Positions 23,988 to 33,964 of a stretch of 64,000 nucleotides of DNA are shown here, in pieces. The notes under the pieces are model-generated. The model had not been told where the DNA came from, made no database searches, and saw only the letters and a list, made by a program, of their open reading frames with translations. This DNA comes from Rhabdophis nuchalis (lineage: Eukaryota > Chordata > Lepidosauria > Squamata > Natricidae), in contig CM077644.1 in the NCBI GenBank assembly GCA_039707465.1, positions 198,435,962-198,499,961 of the forward strand. The letters are read 5' to 3'. Both the position numbers and the translations under genes were made by a program. Position 1 is the first letter of the stretch. Each line of letters begins with the position of its first letter.

Positions 23988-24935
23988 TGTACAATACAAT
24001 ACAATAGCAGAGTTGGAAGGGACCTTGTAGGTCTTCTAGTCCAACCCCCTGCATGGGCAGGAACCTTATACCATTTCAGACAAATGGCTGTCTAACATCT
24101 TTTTAAAGACTTCCAGGGTTGGGGCATTCACAACTGCTGGAGGCAAGCTGTTCCAGAGGTTAATTGTTCTTACTGTTAGGAAATTTCTCCTTAGTTCTAA
24201 GTTGCTTCTCTCTTGGTTAGTTTCCACCCATTGCTCCTTGTCCTGCCCCCAGGTGCCTTGGAGAAAAGTTTGACTCCCTCTTCTTTGTGGCACCCTCTGA
24301 GATATCGGAACACTGCTATCATGTCTCCCCTGGTCCTTCTCTTCATCAAACTAGACATACCCAGCTCCTGCAGCCGTTCTTCATATGTCTTAGTCTCCAG
24401 TCCTCTAATCATCTTGGTTGCTCTTCTTTGCACTCTTTCCAGAGTCTCCACGTCTTTTCTACATCGTGGCGACCAAAACTGTATGCAGTATTCCAAGTGT
24501 GGCCTTACCAAGGCACTATACAGTGGCATTAACACTTCACGCGATCTAGATTCTATCCCTCTGTTGATGCAGCCTAGAACTGTGTTGGCTTTTTTGGCAG
24601 CTGCTGCACACTGCTGGCTCATATTTAAATGGTTGTCCACTAGGATTCCGAGATCCCTCTCACAGTTGCTACTATTGAGCAAGGTACCACCTATACTGTA
24701 CTTGTGCATTTGGTTTTTCTTGCCTATATGTAGGACCTTACTTTTTTCACAATTGAATTTCATTTTATTAGACAGTGCCCAATGTTCAAGTTTGTCTAGA
24801 TCCTTCTGTATCTTAAGCCTATCTTCTGGAGTGTTGGCTATTCCTGCCAGCTTGGTGTCGTCTGCGAATTTGATGAGTTCCCCATTTATCCCCTCATCCA
24901 AATCGTTGAGTATATGCCTATATATCTGTATCATT
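23988..24935 (-). mobile_element. CR1 LINE, 5'-truncated copy
   Basis: The 3' end is at the left: an ATTGT-type tail (ACAATACAATACAAT on the plus strand) next to GCAGAGTTGGAAGGGACC. The coding part runs rightwards to about 24935. The copy is 5'-truncated within the reverse transcriptase. Confidence 0.9.
24066..24934 (-). pseudogene. CR1 reverse transcriptase C-terminal half
   Basis: A 245-codon minus-strand frame (24934-24197) includes the catalytic box FADDTKLAG, the MSQQCAAAAKKAN block, and CINRGIESRSREVLMPLYSA with PHLEYCIQFWSP. These are classic for CR1. The natural C-terminus (RRNFLTVRTINLWNSLPPAVV...FKKMLD) is found in a different frame at 24293-24066, so one frameshift near 24240 breaks the ORF. 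The endonuclease and N-terminal RT are missing. The largely open frame suggests a moderately young insertion. Confidence 0.88.
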
Positions 24936-25342
24936 GCAAATAGATTGTTTTGTTGATTTCAGGTGAAAATAAAGCAAGTGATTCATTTTCAGTGTTTTCT
25001 ATATGGAAAATACTATCTTCTTAAGTATATTTTGTTGTATTTTTAAATGTCTTTTGTTGTAAAAACAATACCCAAGATTCAGCTATTTTAAAAAATATTT
25101 TTAAATAAATAAATGGGATATAGCTGTGTACATTACTAAAGGAGTTGCTATTTGATGTAGTTTTCTTCACCCTCCAACAGGATGCAGGGTGCATGTGGAA
25201 TGTAAATTTTTATTTCCTTCCATTGGTAGAGGTAGTTTTCCACTTTGTGAAAGTGGGAGCCATCATGTCTGATAGATAAAATAACAGTGACTGATTTCAG
25301 TTGTGGAAAGTCTAACCACTGTTTCCATTTTGTCCTTTAAAG

Positions 25343-25859
25343 CAGGGGTCCCCAACCTTTTTGGCACCAGGGACCGGTTTCATGTAAAAAAAATTATGTG
25401 GATGGTGGGAGCCTCCAGCGGGGGAGTTGAGTCACGTGGGCCGCGTGCGCATTGGGCAGTCACGTGGAACCCAAGGCAGGAACCCGTGTCTCGTGGGAAC
25501 GCAACCCGGGGAAGGTGCCTTACGTGCAACCAGGCAGGAAGGCTGCCAGGGGTCCCGGGCGAAGGATCCTCGCCCGGGCAGAAAGGCTGCTGGGGCAGGG
25601 AAGGATGGGCTCCGTCCCGGGCAGGAGGGCCTGGCAGCCCCTTCCCCCTGCACAGGGCCGGATGGTGCCCCGAACCCACCCAATGCAGGCCATTGCCCCC
25701 GTTCTGCCCCCGGGGAGCACCCCAGCCACCCGCCAGGATAGCAGAGCATTTGCTATACTTTCCTAAGAGTTGCACTACTTTCTCCGCCACTCACTCCGGC
25801 CTAGTTACTATCAAGCCACAGACCGGCACCAGTCCGTGGCCGTGGGTTGGGGACCCCTG
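25343..25859. mobile_element. non-autonomous hAT-like element with exact TSD
   Basis: The terminal inverted repeats CAGGGGTCCCCAACC and GGTTGGGGACCCCTG are perfect over 15 bp. The flanking CTTTAAAG at 25335-25342 and 25860-25867 is an exact 8-bp duplication, the hAT signature. The 517-bp GC-rich interior has long overlapping frames on both strands, but these are CpG/GC-composition artefacts with no transposase motif. Confidence 0.9.
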
Positions 25860-25882
25860 CTTTAAAGGAGTGAACAATTGAT

Positions 25883-25951
25883 GAAGGAAGGAAGGAAGGA
25901 AGGAAGGAAGGAAGGAAGGAAGGAAGGAAGGAAGGAAGGAAGGAAGGAAGG
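25883..25951. repeat. (GAAG)n microsatellite
   Basis: About 17 nearly perfect GAAG units start 16 bp after the hAT target duplication. Confidence 0.97.
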
Positions 25952-26200
25952 ACATTATAGAAGTTATTCTGGAAGTCTCTATTTGCCCTATATCATTCAG
26001 GTTTTACTGCCAATATGTCAGACTTCCTGAATTAGGCAATGATATTTGGGACATCAAGATTCAAACTTTGCTATATCTCTATATTTTAGCCACAGGTCTA
26101 TTGTGTCAAGGTTAAAGTGTTTTTTACATCATTTTAAAGACCATCACAAATCAATGATAATTTACATAGAAACTTCAGATTAGGTGTGGTGTAATTACAG

Positions 26201-26392
26201 CAATCAATCAATTTGAATAGAGCTGGAAGGGATCTTGGAGGTCTTTTAATCCAACCCCCTGCTCAACCAGGAGGCCCTATGCCATTTCTGACAGGTGGCT
26301 ATCCAGTCTTTTCTTAAAAACCTCCAGTTCTGAAGGCCAGCTATTCCTCTGGCCAATTGTTTTCACTGTTAGGAAGTTTTTCCTTAATACTA
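26201..26392 (-). mobile_element. CR1 LINE 3' end
   Basis: GAGCTGGAAGGGATCTTGGAGG and AATCCAACCCCCTGCT match the CR1 3' end seen at 24000. The tail here is (ATTG)n, seen as CAATCAATCAAT on the plus strand. That differs from the ATTGT tails at 24.0 and 42.1 kb and marks another subfamily. Confidence 0.85.
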
Positions 26393-26399
26393 TATTAAA

Positions 26400-27177
26400 T
26401 GATCATTTGTGTGAATTAGGGACAATAAAGAGGCCCAAAAGATTTAGCAGACTACTAAATTCCATTACTTTTAAATAAGCTTTCAATATGGACACTTGCA
26501 GTGTTAAGTGGTTTGATTTTAAATTTGTAGGGTTTCACTATAGGTGGAAAATTGATTCATTTGTTAGATTGGGAGAATATAATTAAATAGCAGAGCATTC
26601 ACCAGAAGATAATGAGGAATAAATAGCTACTCGAATATTTTGATATAAACTGCTGAAATTTTTAAAATAACTTGACTTTAACAGTGGGTGTTTAATCAGA
26701 AGACGGTGTGTTTCACATGAGTGTAGAATTTGAACAAATATGTTTAGTAACAGGTGCTCATTTAGGAATCATTGATGAACATAATTTGAAGAATGGTCTG
26801 TTTCTGTTTCTCTATATATAAATTTACCTATTCCAATTTCTAAGGTGAGAAAAAAAATAATCAGAGAATTTAACTTGTGTCTCAAATTTCCTTGAAACAA
26901 CAATCTGTATATGTTCCATTTTAACACTTAGTATGTGATGAGGCAAAATATAAAATTATATGACATGTGAGGAACAATTGGGCAATTAATTTAGGGTAGA
27001 AATCTGGGATTGGAAAAATCATTTCTTCCAATTTTTGAAATTATACCAAATTAAATGGTTAAACTGTTAATTACTTCATAGGCATTCAGCCACAATAATA
27101 CTGCACACTTTACAATGTCATCACATAAAGAAATGGGAAAGAAAAGATGAACTGAAATGGTTCTGATAAAAGCAGAG
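26400..27177. other. AT-rich DNA, no gene seen
   Basis: Nothing recognisable between the CR1 end and the hAT-type element. Confidence 0.45.
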
Positions 27178-27240
27178 CTGATGATCAGGGGTGGGTTTCA
27201 AAATTTTTGGAACAGGTTCTGTGGGTGTGGCCTGCTTTGT

Positions 27241-27390
27241 GGGAGTGGCTTGCCGGCCATGTGACCGGGTGGGAGTGGCTTGCCGGCCATGTGACCGGGT
27301 GGGAGTGGCTTTCTGGCCATGTGACTGGGTGGGAGTGGCTTTCTGGCCACGTGACCGGGCAGGAGTGGCTTTCTGGCCATGTGACCAGGT
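27241..27390. repeat. five tandem 30-bp repeats inside hAT-like element
   Basis: The unit GGGAGTGGCTTGCCGGCCAT plus GTGACCGGGT repeats exactly every 30 bp at 27241, 27271, 27301, 27331 and 27361. Copies 3-5 share TTTCTGGCC in place of TTGCCGGCC. Confidence 0.95.
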
Positions 27391-27596
27391 GGGAACGTTA
27401 GCAACTGCAGCGCAAAATTTAAAGGGCCATGCTGTGAATCTGCTGGCCCCTTTTTCAACAAGTTAGTGGCTAGCCATGTTGAGAAAGGCCCCGGTGCCCG
27501 GCAGCTTCAAATGTAAAAGGCCCGGCCCTTAAAGCTTCTGGCATGGCTGCTACAAATGACCAGAATATAAATCCTTCCATTCCCCACCATCCAAGT

Positions 27597-27700
27597 CGCA
27601 GCTGAAGAAGCTTCTTGGGTGAGAAGCGAAACGTCTTCAAAGAAAAAAACACAAAGTCCAGATGCCTCGTGGAAAATAAAGCACCTTTGGGGCGGGACAC
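27597..27700 (+). repeat. GAAGAAGCTTCTTGGGTGAGAAG element fragment
   Basis: The fragment has nested complementarity: GCTTCT pairs with AGAAGC, and GAAGA with TCTTC. AAGTCCAG..GCCTC and AAAGCACCTTTGG follow. The same series occurs at 39930-40010 and, inverted, at 39847-39927. I know it as a widespread vertebrate repeat but cannot name its parent element. Confidence 0.6.
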
Positions 27701-27719
27701 CTAACACCTCTGGTCTACT

Positions 27720-27903
27720 GGACTGGAGAAACATGTACCATGTTTACTTTTCCAGTGAGGCATTATTCTCATCCCCTTCCCATCTTCAGATCACCTTGTG
27801 GAAACCCTCCTCCCCCCCACCCCCAAAATCATGAGTCAAACAGGACCCTCAACCTCTGTGGTCATCCTCACCACCATGACCAGGTTCACTTCTCAGAAGC
27901 CCC

Positions 27904-27947
<44 letters not shown>

Positions 27948-28257
27948 CCAGCATTGTGACCTCAGGTCACCTTGTGGGGTCTCCCCACTGGCTCATCCAG
28001 GACTAAGACCCCCCCTCCCCCAACATCTTTGGCCATCTCCATCATTCCTACCAGGTCACCCTCTCCAGCGGGCACCCAAGTGGCTCAGCCAGGACCTCCC
28101 CAATCTCCCTCCTGGCCGCCCACGCCAAAGTCGGGGACCCCTTCCCCCCCTTCTGCACCCCTTCCCCCCCAACAAGGCCAGACCCCCCTCCCAACCCAGA
28201 CCCCTCATCTTCCCCTTCCCCCCTCCCCTTTGCCGGGACCCTCGGGGCGCCGCTCAC
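27720..28257 (-). other. presumed captured intron-1 segment
   Basis: On the minus strand this follows the splice donor with C/G-rich, non-coding DNA (CCCTCCC- and CACC-rich on plus) and the (ATC)n tract. No branch point or acceptor is identified. The left limit is uncertain. Confidence 0.4.
27902..27946. repeat. (ATC)n microsatellite
   Basis: About 14-15 perfect CAT/ATC units lie within the presumed captured intron segment of the hAT-like element. Confidence 0.95.
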
Positions 28258-28436
28258 CTTCTGCAGGGTGCGCACGTTCTCCTCGCCCAGCAGGCCGCTG
28301 GCGCCCTGGTAGACGCTGCTGGCCGCCCTGCGGAGGCTGTTCTGCTTGTCGGCGCCCCGGGACCCCCGCGCCCCCGGCCCGCACAGCAGCAGCAGGAGCA
28401 GCAACAGCAGCAGCGCGCCCCGCTCCAGCTTGCCAT
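28258..28436 (-). pseudogene. captured first exon resembling BRI3BP family
   Basis: The minus strand has an ATG at 28436-28434 in a good start context (GCGCCATGG). One base out of that frame is a reading KLERGALLLLLLLLLL, a basic residue followed by a Leu-rich core like a signal peptide. Then come CGPGARG and NSLRRAASSVYQGAS, then LLGEENVRTLQK, ending exactly at AAG/GTGAGC, a consensus splice donor (donor at 28252-28257). BRI3BP family proteins, small multi-pass membrane proteins with an N-terminal signal-like segment, share NS.RR and L.GE.NVR..QK at the matching place, as I remember them. The one-base offset right after the start means this copy cannot make the leader in frame. No later exons of the family are seen. 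It lies inside a transposon with exact target duplications, so I call it a captured pseudo-exon, not a resident gene. The family assignment is from memory, not alignment. Confidence 0.62.
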
Positions 28437-28490
28437 GGCGCTCGCGGGTGGCTCCTGCGCTCCAGCCGGGCGCGCTTGGCTCGGCTCGGC

Positions 28491-29030
28491 GCGAAGCCCT
28501 CCCAAGCCTCTGCATTCGCGCCAAGCGCGAAAGGGCCGGCTCGGCCCTTAAAGCTGCTGGCGTGGCTGCAGGAGATCGGGATGGCTTCGCGCAGCCCGCA
28601 AATAGCTGCGCGAAGCCCCCCCCAAGCCTCTGCATTCGCGCCAAGCGCGAAAGGGCCGGCTCGGCCCTTAAAGCTGCCGGCGTGGCTGCAAGAGATCGGG
28701 ATGGCTTCGCGCAGCCCGCGAACAGCTGCGCGAAGCCCCCCCAAGCGTCTGCATTCGCGCCAAGCGCGAAAGGGCCGGCTCGGCCCTTAAAGCTGCCGGC
28801 GTGGCTGCAGGGGATCGGGATGGCTTCGCGCAGCCCGCGAATAGCTGCGCGAAGCCCCCCCAAGCCTCTGCATTCGTGCCAAGCGCGAAAGGGCCGGCTC
28901 GGCCCTTAAAGCTGCCGGCGTGGCTGCAGGGGATCGGGATGGCTTCGCGCAGCCCGCGAATAGCTGCGCGAAGCCCCCCCAAGCCTCTGCATTCGCGCCA
29001 AGCGCGAAAGGCCCAGCCCGGCCCTGGCAG
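28491..29030. repeat. GC-rich 119/120-bp tandem repeat, about 4.5 copies
   Basis: GCGAAGCCC recurs at 28491, 28610, 28730, 28849 and 28968. Each unit contains CCTCTGCATTCG(C/T)GCCAAGCGCGAAAGG, GGCCCTTAAAGCTG and ATGGCTTCGCGCAGCCCGC. It is CpG-dense, unlike its surroundings. Frames of up to 272 codons run through it on both strands because 120 is a multiple of three. These are not genes. Confidence 0.93.
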
Positions 29031-29206
29031 CTTCAAAACTAAAGGGCCTAGGCCGGGCCTTGAAACTCTTTCCCTGTTGGTGCGGCTGGGGAGGGCGGGG
29101 GGGCCTTCGCGCACCTAGCATGCCTTCCGCTGCCCCCCTAGCCATGCTAACAACGAAAGAGCTTCAAGGCCCGGCCCCCGCCCTTTAGTTTTGAAGCCTG
29201 GCAGGC
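29025..29206. repeat. imperfect 50-bp inverted repeat
   Basis: CTGGCAGCTTCAAAACTAAA...GGCCTTGAAACTCTTTC (29025-29073) is the inverse of GAAAGAGCTTCAAGGCC...TTTTGAAGCCTGGCAG (29156-29206). A third related copy lies near 27505-27535. Confidence 0.85.
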
Positions 29207-29624
29207 TAGGGGCGGCGGAAGGCAGGCGCCCCAACAGAGAAAGAAATTCAAACGGAGGTTTTGACGGAGCGAGCCACGTGTTCCGGACGTAACTTCCGGG
29301 TCCATCATCCAACGGGATCGGCCAGGATCTCTAAATTTCACGAACAGGCTCGCGCGATCCTGGCCGATCCCCTAGCAACCCACCCCTGCTGATGATTGCA
29401 GTGGAATGAAGAGTTGGCGAGCTCATAAGTTCTTTTCTGATAAGGAGAGGAATCATGGGATCATCCATAAGTGTTCAATACAGTCTTTCCTTATTATGAG
29501 ACTACATTGTCTCAAACAGGTTTAAAATGCTGGAATATTAGGAGAAACCATCTGCACTCAAACCACAGTCAGTGCCATTGATAACCTGGGTTTGCATACT
29601 CCCTTTTCTAAAGAGTTTCAGAAA

Positions 29625-29727
29625 TTTCTGGTCGTAAAATGGGACAAAACTCACTCAACATCTATCTTGCTTTGCAACAGAATTTGGATTTAATTGTAGT
29701 CCTAAATCAAGGATTGCCCATATTTTA
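29625..29727 (-). repeat. TTGTTAAGTGA-family dispersed repeat, inverted
   Basis: GGTCGTAAAATGGGACAAAACTCACTCAAC...GATTTAATTGTAGTCCTAAATC is the reverse complement of the 5' half of the 10757 repeat, with moderate divergence. Confidence 0.65.
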
Positions 29728-30092
29728 AAACACCTTAGTGCAAAACGGGAGTACCGAATAAATAAATGACAAGTTCCTTTCCAATCCAAAGGGTGTACAC
29801 AAGCTGGCTAACACCTATTGGTATATCCATGTGGAATTGTGGTAAACAGAACTTGGAAGAGATTCCTAAATTGAATGCTCATCAGTTTGTATTGTCAATA
29901 TTTAAAAATTCAAGCTATTACCTGACAGGCCTAAGAACTATGTTTTTGGTTTTTTTTTGAGTGGATTAATTTCTTACATTTACTCTTACCCTGCCATCCT
30001 AGGTTCCTTCCAACTTTGTTATTCTGTTAACCTGACATTCATTTCTAACTCATTCTGAATGGCCACCATCCCTTCAGCCCAATGATCTAGTC

Positions 30093-30225
30093 CAGGTGTC
30101 CAAACCTGCGAACTTTAAGACTTGTGGACTTCAACTCCCAGAATTCCCCAGCCAGCCAAGCTAGCTGGGGAATTCTGGGAATTGAAGTCCACAAGTCTTA
30201 AAGTTCCCAAGTTTGGACACCCCTG
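30093..30225. mobile_element. palindromic hAT-like MITE, 133 bp
   Basis: Nearly the whole element is one inverted repeat: CAGGTGTCCAAACCTG at the left against CAAGTTTGGACACCCCTG at the right, with long internal pairing around CCCAGAATTCCCCAGC / GCTGGGGAATTCTGGG. The flanks ATCTAGTC (30085-30092) and GTCTAGTC (30226-30233) match at 7 of 8 bases. It would fold into a long hairpin if transcribed. Confidence 0.9.
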
Positions 30226-30239
30226 GTCTAGTCTGTCAT

Positions 30240-32660
30240 AGTTATTCCTCAGTATATAATCCATTTCTGTTATAAATATCATTTCTTTTGTCTCAAAACA
30301 ATGGGCAGGATGTGTAAAATCATAACTTAAAGAGTCATAGTTTGAAAACTGCCACAATTTCCTCAAAACCTAGAATGAGAACTCCTCATGTAATACAAGT
30401 TTCACACCATTCTGACAAATAAATAGCTATCACTTTTTATAAAAAAAAGAAAAATCATCTTTATTAGATAATAGGAAGATTGATTTGTAGATTGCTCAAA
30501 CAACACTTGACAAGAAAGAACATCAGTTATACCCATTGGGTTATCTTGTAAGAAGAATCAGGTTTGTTTGCTTGTTTTTGCACAGGCCTAGTATTTGTTT
30601 CATATGTGATAATCAGCCATCTGATCATATTCTCTCCTTTTCATTTAGCTAAATAAATATTATTGCTAAGCAACTGGAGAATAATCCAGCCATTCCAGAA
30701 CACTTATTTTCTGTTCATAACATCATTTGATATTTTCTTCCATTATTGATTCTCATTTAAAAATGAACAATTGTATTTTAAAAATACCAAAGAAGTGTAT
30801 GAGTCATGCCACTTTCAGGGTCCCAGTTGGCTATGTGTTTGTGATTTTTTAAATGTGCATTTCAGCGACTCCTCTCATAATCACAGGTGCTTGTTAATGA
30901 TTTCAAAATTACAAAAGAAAAAGTACACGTAACAATGAGTCATAACTACTTTGTGATTTAAGTGAAAGATATGGATGGAAAGTGGAAATGTAGGAATGAT
31001 ATGTCACAGAGCATATGTACAGTAGATCTGTTCAAAAGGAACAATCAGATTAAAAAATGAAACATTCATCATTTTTGTATCTTTACTACCATTTTCATTT
31101 TTAGTCTCTTTGACTTTCATCAATTAGTTTCTATGGAGTTATAGCTCTCATTGAGATCAGAAATAAAGCCTCATTCGCTACTACTTTCTTTACAATGAAA
31201 ATAAGTTGACCTCTAGTAAAATAACATTGTCAAATAATTAAGGATTCATTCCTAAATACTTCTGCAAGATGGAAGCATTTTCCCTCTTCAATTATTAATC
31301 TTGTTTTAGTTCAACAGCTCACAATAGCAAATATCTTCTTTAATTAGTAAATTAAAAGAGGTTTTCAAAATGCTTTATCTTTTTAGCTTTATTATCCCAT
31401 CTGTGCATGTGTTGAAAAGAGCTAAGATATGTATAATGCTAATTAATTTTGTACCACACTAGAGCTGTTAAGCTAGGTATTCAAATCCTCCACCCAATTC
31501 AAATGCATCCTGAAGCTTAAAGTTATTATTGCTGATTAGTATTTTAATTTACTTTAATTTAATTAAGCTATATTTAATTCAGTTACATGAAGTCACTCAA
31601 GAAAATGCATATGATAATAATAGCCATGAATTTAAGAAAAATATTGTGTTACAAATGCTGTTTTATTACGTATAGATTCACAGATGGATAATAAGTCTTG
31701 AGGTTTACAACTAACTACCTTCTATAGCAGCTACCTGTTATTCAGCATGAATAAAAACGAGTAATCAAAGTAATAATGAAGGTTACATTTACCTAAAAAA
31801 TACATGATAAACGTGGTGATACATAGAGCTTAGTCTTTTCTGTATTTATGGAAAAAATGGCAAACTGTTTGTAATAACATATGTTGAAAAATCAAAATAA
31901 AGGTTTGATTGAATAACAATTGTGACATTTGTAAACATGCCTATTAAAATACTTTGGTGCAATTTCTTTTAAACAGTTCATCTTCATCTTCCATTCCTGT
32001 GATGAAGATATTCCAGATTGTGAAGAAGTGTAGATTGCCTTTCCTATTTTTTTTAAGGGAAACATTTTTTGTGTTAGTTGTTTCAACAAAATGCATGGTT
32101 TGCTCATTCATAACTATACAGGAGTCAATGTGTTGTTTCATGTCAGTTGGATTTTCAACATCACTGCACTGGAAGCAGGACTGAACATACGTAAACTGTG
32201 ATTAAACTAAGGTAGCTCAATTTAATGATGAGTCAAGAAACACACATCACAAACTTTCCAATCAGGATATCAAACAGATTTAAAATCACTATTATTTTGA
32301 AATTTACCTTTTTTGCTTTCTGTGGTTGCTAGTATTTAGCAAAAATCCTATCAAAACATCAGATTAGAAACAGCAGTCAACAGGATAACACATGCTGCAG
32401 ACAAGAGAAATAAGTCAACTTTCCTTATTTTTAAAGTTATACAGAAAAAACTCCATTTCAAGTGATGATCAACAGCTCATTTTGAGAGACACTGTATCTC
32501 GGTGGAATTGGCAGCAGCACAATCTTTAGAGTTCAGCTAGATGCAACTAAATCATATCTATTATTTTATTTACCAGGATAGCTGGAATGTAACATGTTGA
32601 GATAGATTTTTTTTTTACAGATAATAGAAAGTTATTTTTAATTGAAGGATAAATATGTAA
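30240..32660. other. AT-rich DNA, no gene seen
   Basis: Short chance frames only, on both strands. No repeat family recognised. Confidence 0.45.
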
Positions 32661-32661
32661 T

Positions 32662-32825
32662 GAGAGCCAGTTTGGTGTGGTGGTGAAGGCTCAAGGCTAG
32701 AAAATGGCAGACTATGAGTTCTACTTCCACCTTAGGCACAAAGCCAGATGGGTTTCTTGGACCAAGCACTTTCTCAGTCCTAGGCAAATCACTTCCTAAA
32801 ATCTTGTCAAGAAAGTAGACTCTTT
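32662..32825 (+). mobile_element. tRNA-derived SINE, plus strand
   Basis: GAGAGCCAGTTTGGTGTGGTGG (A-box region) and TGAGTTCTACTTCC (B-box region) form a tRNA-like head. CTTAGGCACAAAGCCAG..GGGT and a weakly preserved body follow. It is related to the minus-strand SINE at 40075. Confidence 0.7.
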
Positions 32826-32829
32826 AGAT

Positions 32830-33785
32830 TTATTAGTAGATTTATTTTGGTAATATTATTTTTTAGTACTTAACTGGTTTTTTAAAATCAAGATGAATTG
32901 TGTATTTCTACAGTCTTATTTGTATGTTTACCAGGTACATTCTTTTAAAAGCTTTTTTTCTGTGGTAAGTATGTCAAATATTTTCTTTGGAGTTTGAATA
33001 CCTTCCTTTATTTTCATCCCTCTGAAATTTGTGTGTCCAATATATACAACAGAGTTGAGGGTAGACTTTTAAATAACCAACAGGATTAAAGGTAATTTTT
33101 TGAATTATGTCTTTTGACAGAAACTCTATATTCTACTCATCAGAAAAAGAAGAACCAGTAGTCTGATGTAAAAAAAAAAATGGTTTACTTGTTTCTGACA
33201 AGCACTATTGTTTTAGTAAGGCACTAAAAAGGAAAAATTTAATATGTATAGCAAAGAATGGCATTTTAGTTGGTATTTATTTCTTCAGCCTTATGATACA
33301 ATATGTGCACTGAAAAAACATCAACTATTTATCTCAACGGAGTTCTCAAAGCCCATCTTCTTTTTGAATTCTTCCCTTAATTCTTAATTCTCAGCACATA
33401 CTTTATGCACCTGTTTTCCAAGAAATTACTCAAATGTGAAGAATCTGTCTTCATATTTCTTACTTAACAAAAGAACCTATGCATTTTATTCATCAGCAGC
33501 AAAGAAAACCCTTTGAACACATGAGCTGCATACTGCGATTTAAATGGCTTACCTGCTGCACAGTGTTTCAGAACAATATTCCCCAGGTATTAAGCTGCTC
33601 ATTTTGCTTCATCCAACTGAAGAAACTTTTCCACCCAAGGGTCCCCGAAGCAGCCTCTTGATAAGTCCACAGGAGCAACAATTAACAGCTTCACTGTGTG
33701 TTCAATACCATATCCACCCACTTGAAGGATTCCAGTTTTTTTTATTTCTGAAGTTCATTTATTTTTCCTTCCATTAAATCTTCTT
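32830..33785. other. AT-rich DNA, no gene seen
   Basis: Open frames of up to 77 codons around 33479-33777 have no recognised domain. Confidence 0.4.
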
Positions 33786-33788
33786 TCT

Positions 33789-33789
<1 letters not shown>

Positions 33790-33868
<79 letters not shown>

Positions 33869-33960
33869 CTTTCTTTCCTTCCTTCCTTTCTCTTCCTCCC
33901 TCTCTCTCCCTCTCTCCCTCTCCCCTCTTCTCTCCTCTCCCTCCCTCCCTCCCTCCCTCC
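33790..33960. repeat. (CT)n and CT-rich microsatellite
   Basis: About 34 CT units (33793-33860) pass into TTTCC, TCCC and CCCT variants up to 33960. The minus-strand Glu/Arg-rich frame is a by-product. Confidence 0.97.
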
Positions 33961-33964
33961 TCCT

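Larger units (their letters stand above)
27186..29388. mobile_element. 2.2-kb non-autonomous hAT-like element with captured host DNA
   Basis: It begins CAGGGGTGGGTTTC and ends AACCCACCCCTG, giving about 12-bp terminal inverted repeats. Flanking CTGATGAT at 27178-27185 and 29389-29396 is an exact 8-bp target duplication. Inside, in order, are five 30-bp repeats, a short element-like fragment also found at 39.9 kb, an (ATC)n tract, a GC-rich segment with an exon-like reading on the minus strand, and about 4.5 copies of a 119-bp GC-rich repeat. A 50-bp inverted repeat follows, and then the end. No transposase is present, so it would depend on an enzyme supplied elsewhere. The native-element motif GGCCCTTAAAGC(T/G)(T/G)CTGGC occurs on both sides of the foreign block (27520 and in each 119-bp unit), which brackets the insert to about 27550-28490. 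Confidence 0.88.

Noticed and set aside
25303..25881. Frames of 100-190 codons in the 25.3-25.9 kb segment
   Set aside because: The segment is a non-autonomous hAT-like element with GC-rich filler. Frames are open on both strands and carry no transposase motif.
28048..28909. Overlapping 180-272 codon frames on both strands
   Set aside because: They come from GC-rich DNA and a repeat whose period is divisible by three. Only the short exon-like reading at 28258-28436 has independent support.
28491..29030. Regularly spaced repeat resembling a CRISPR array
   Set aside because: The whole 119-bp unit is repeated with no unique spacers, and the DNA is eukaryotic.
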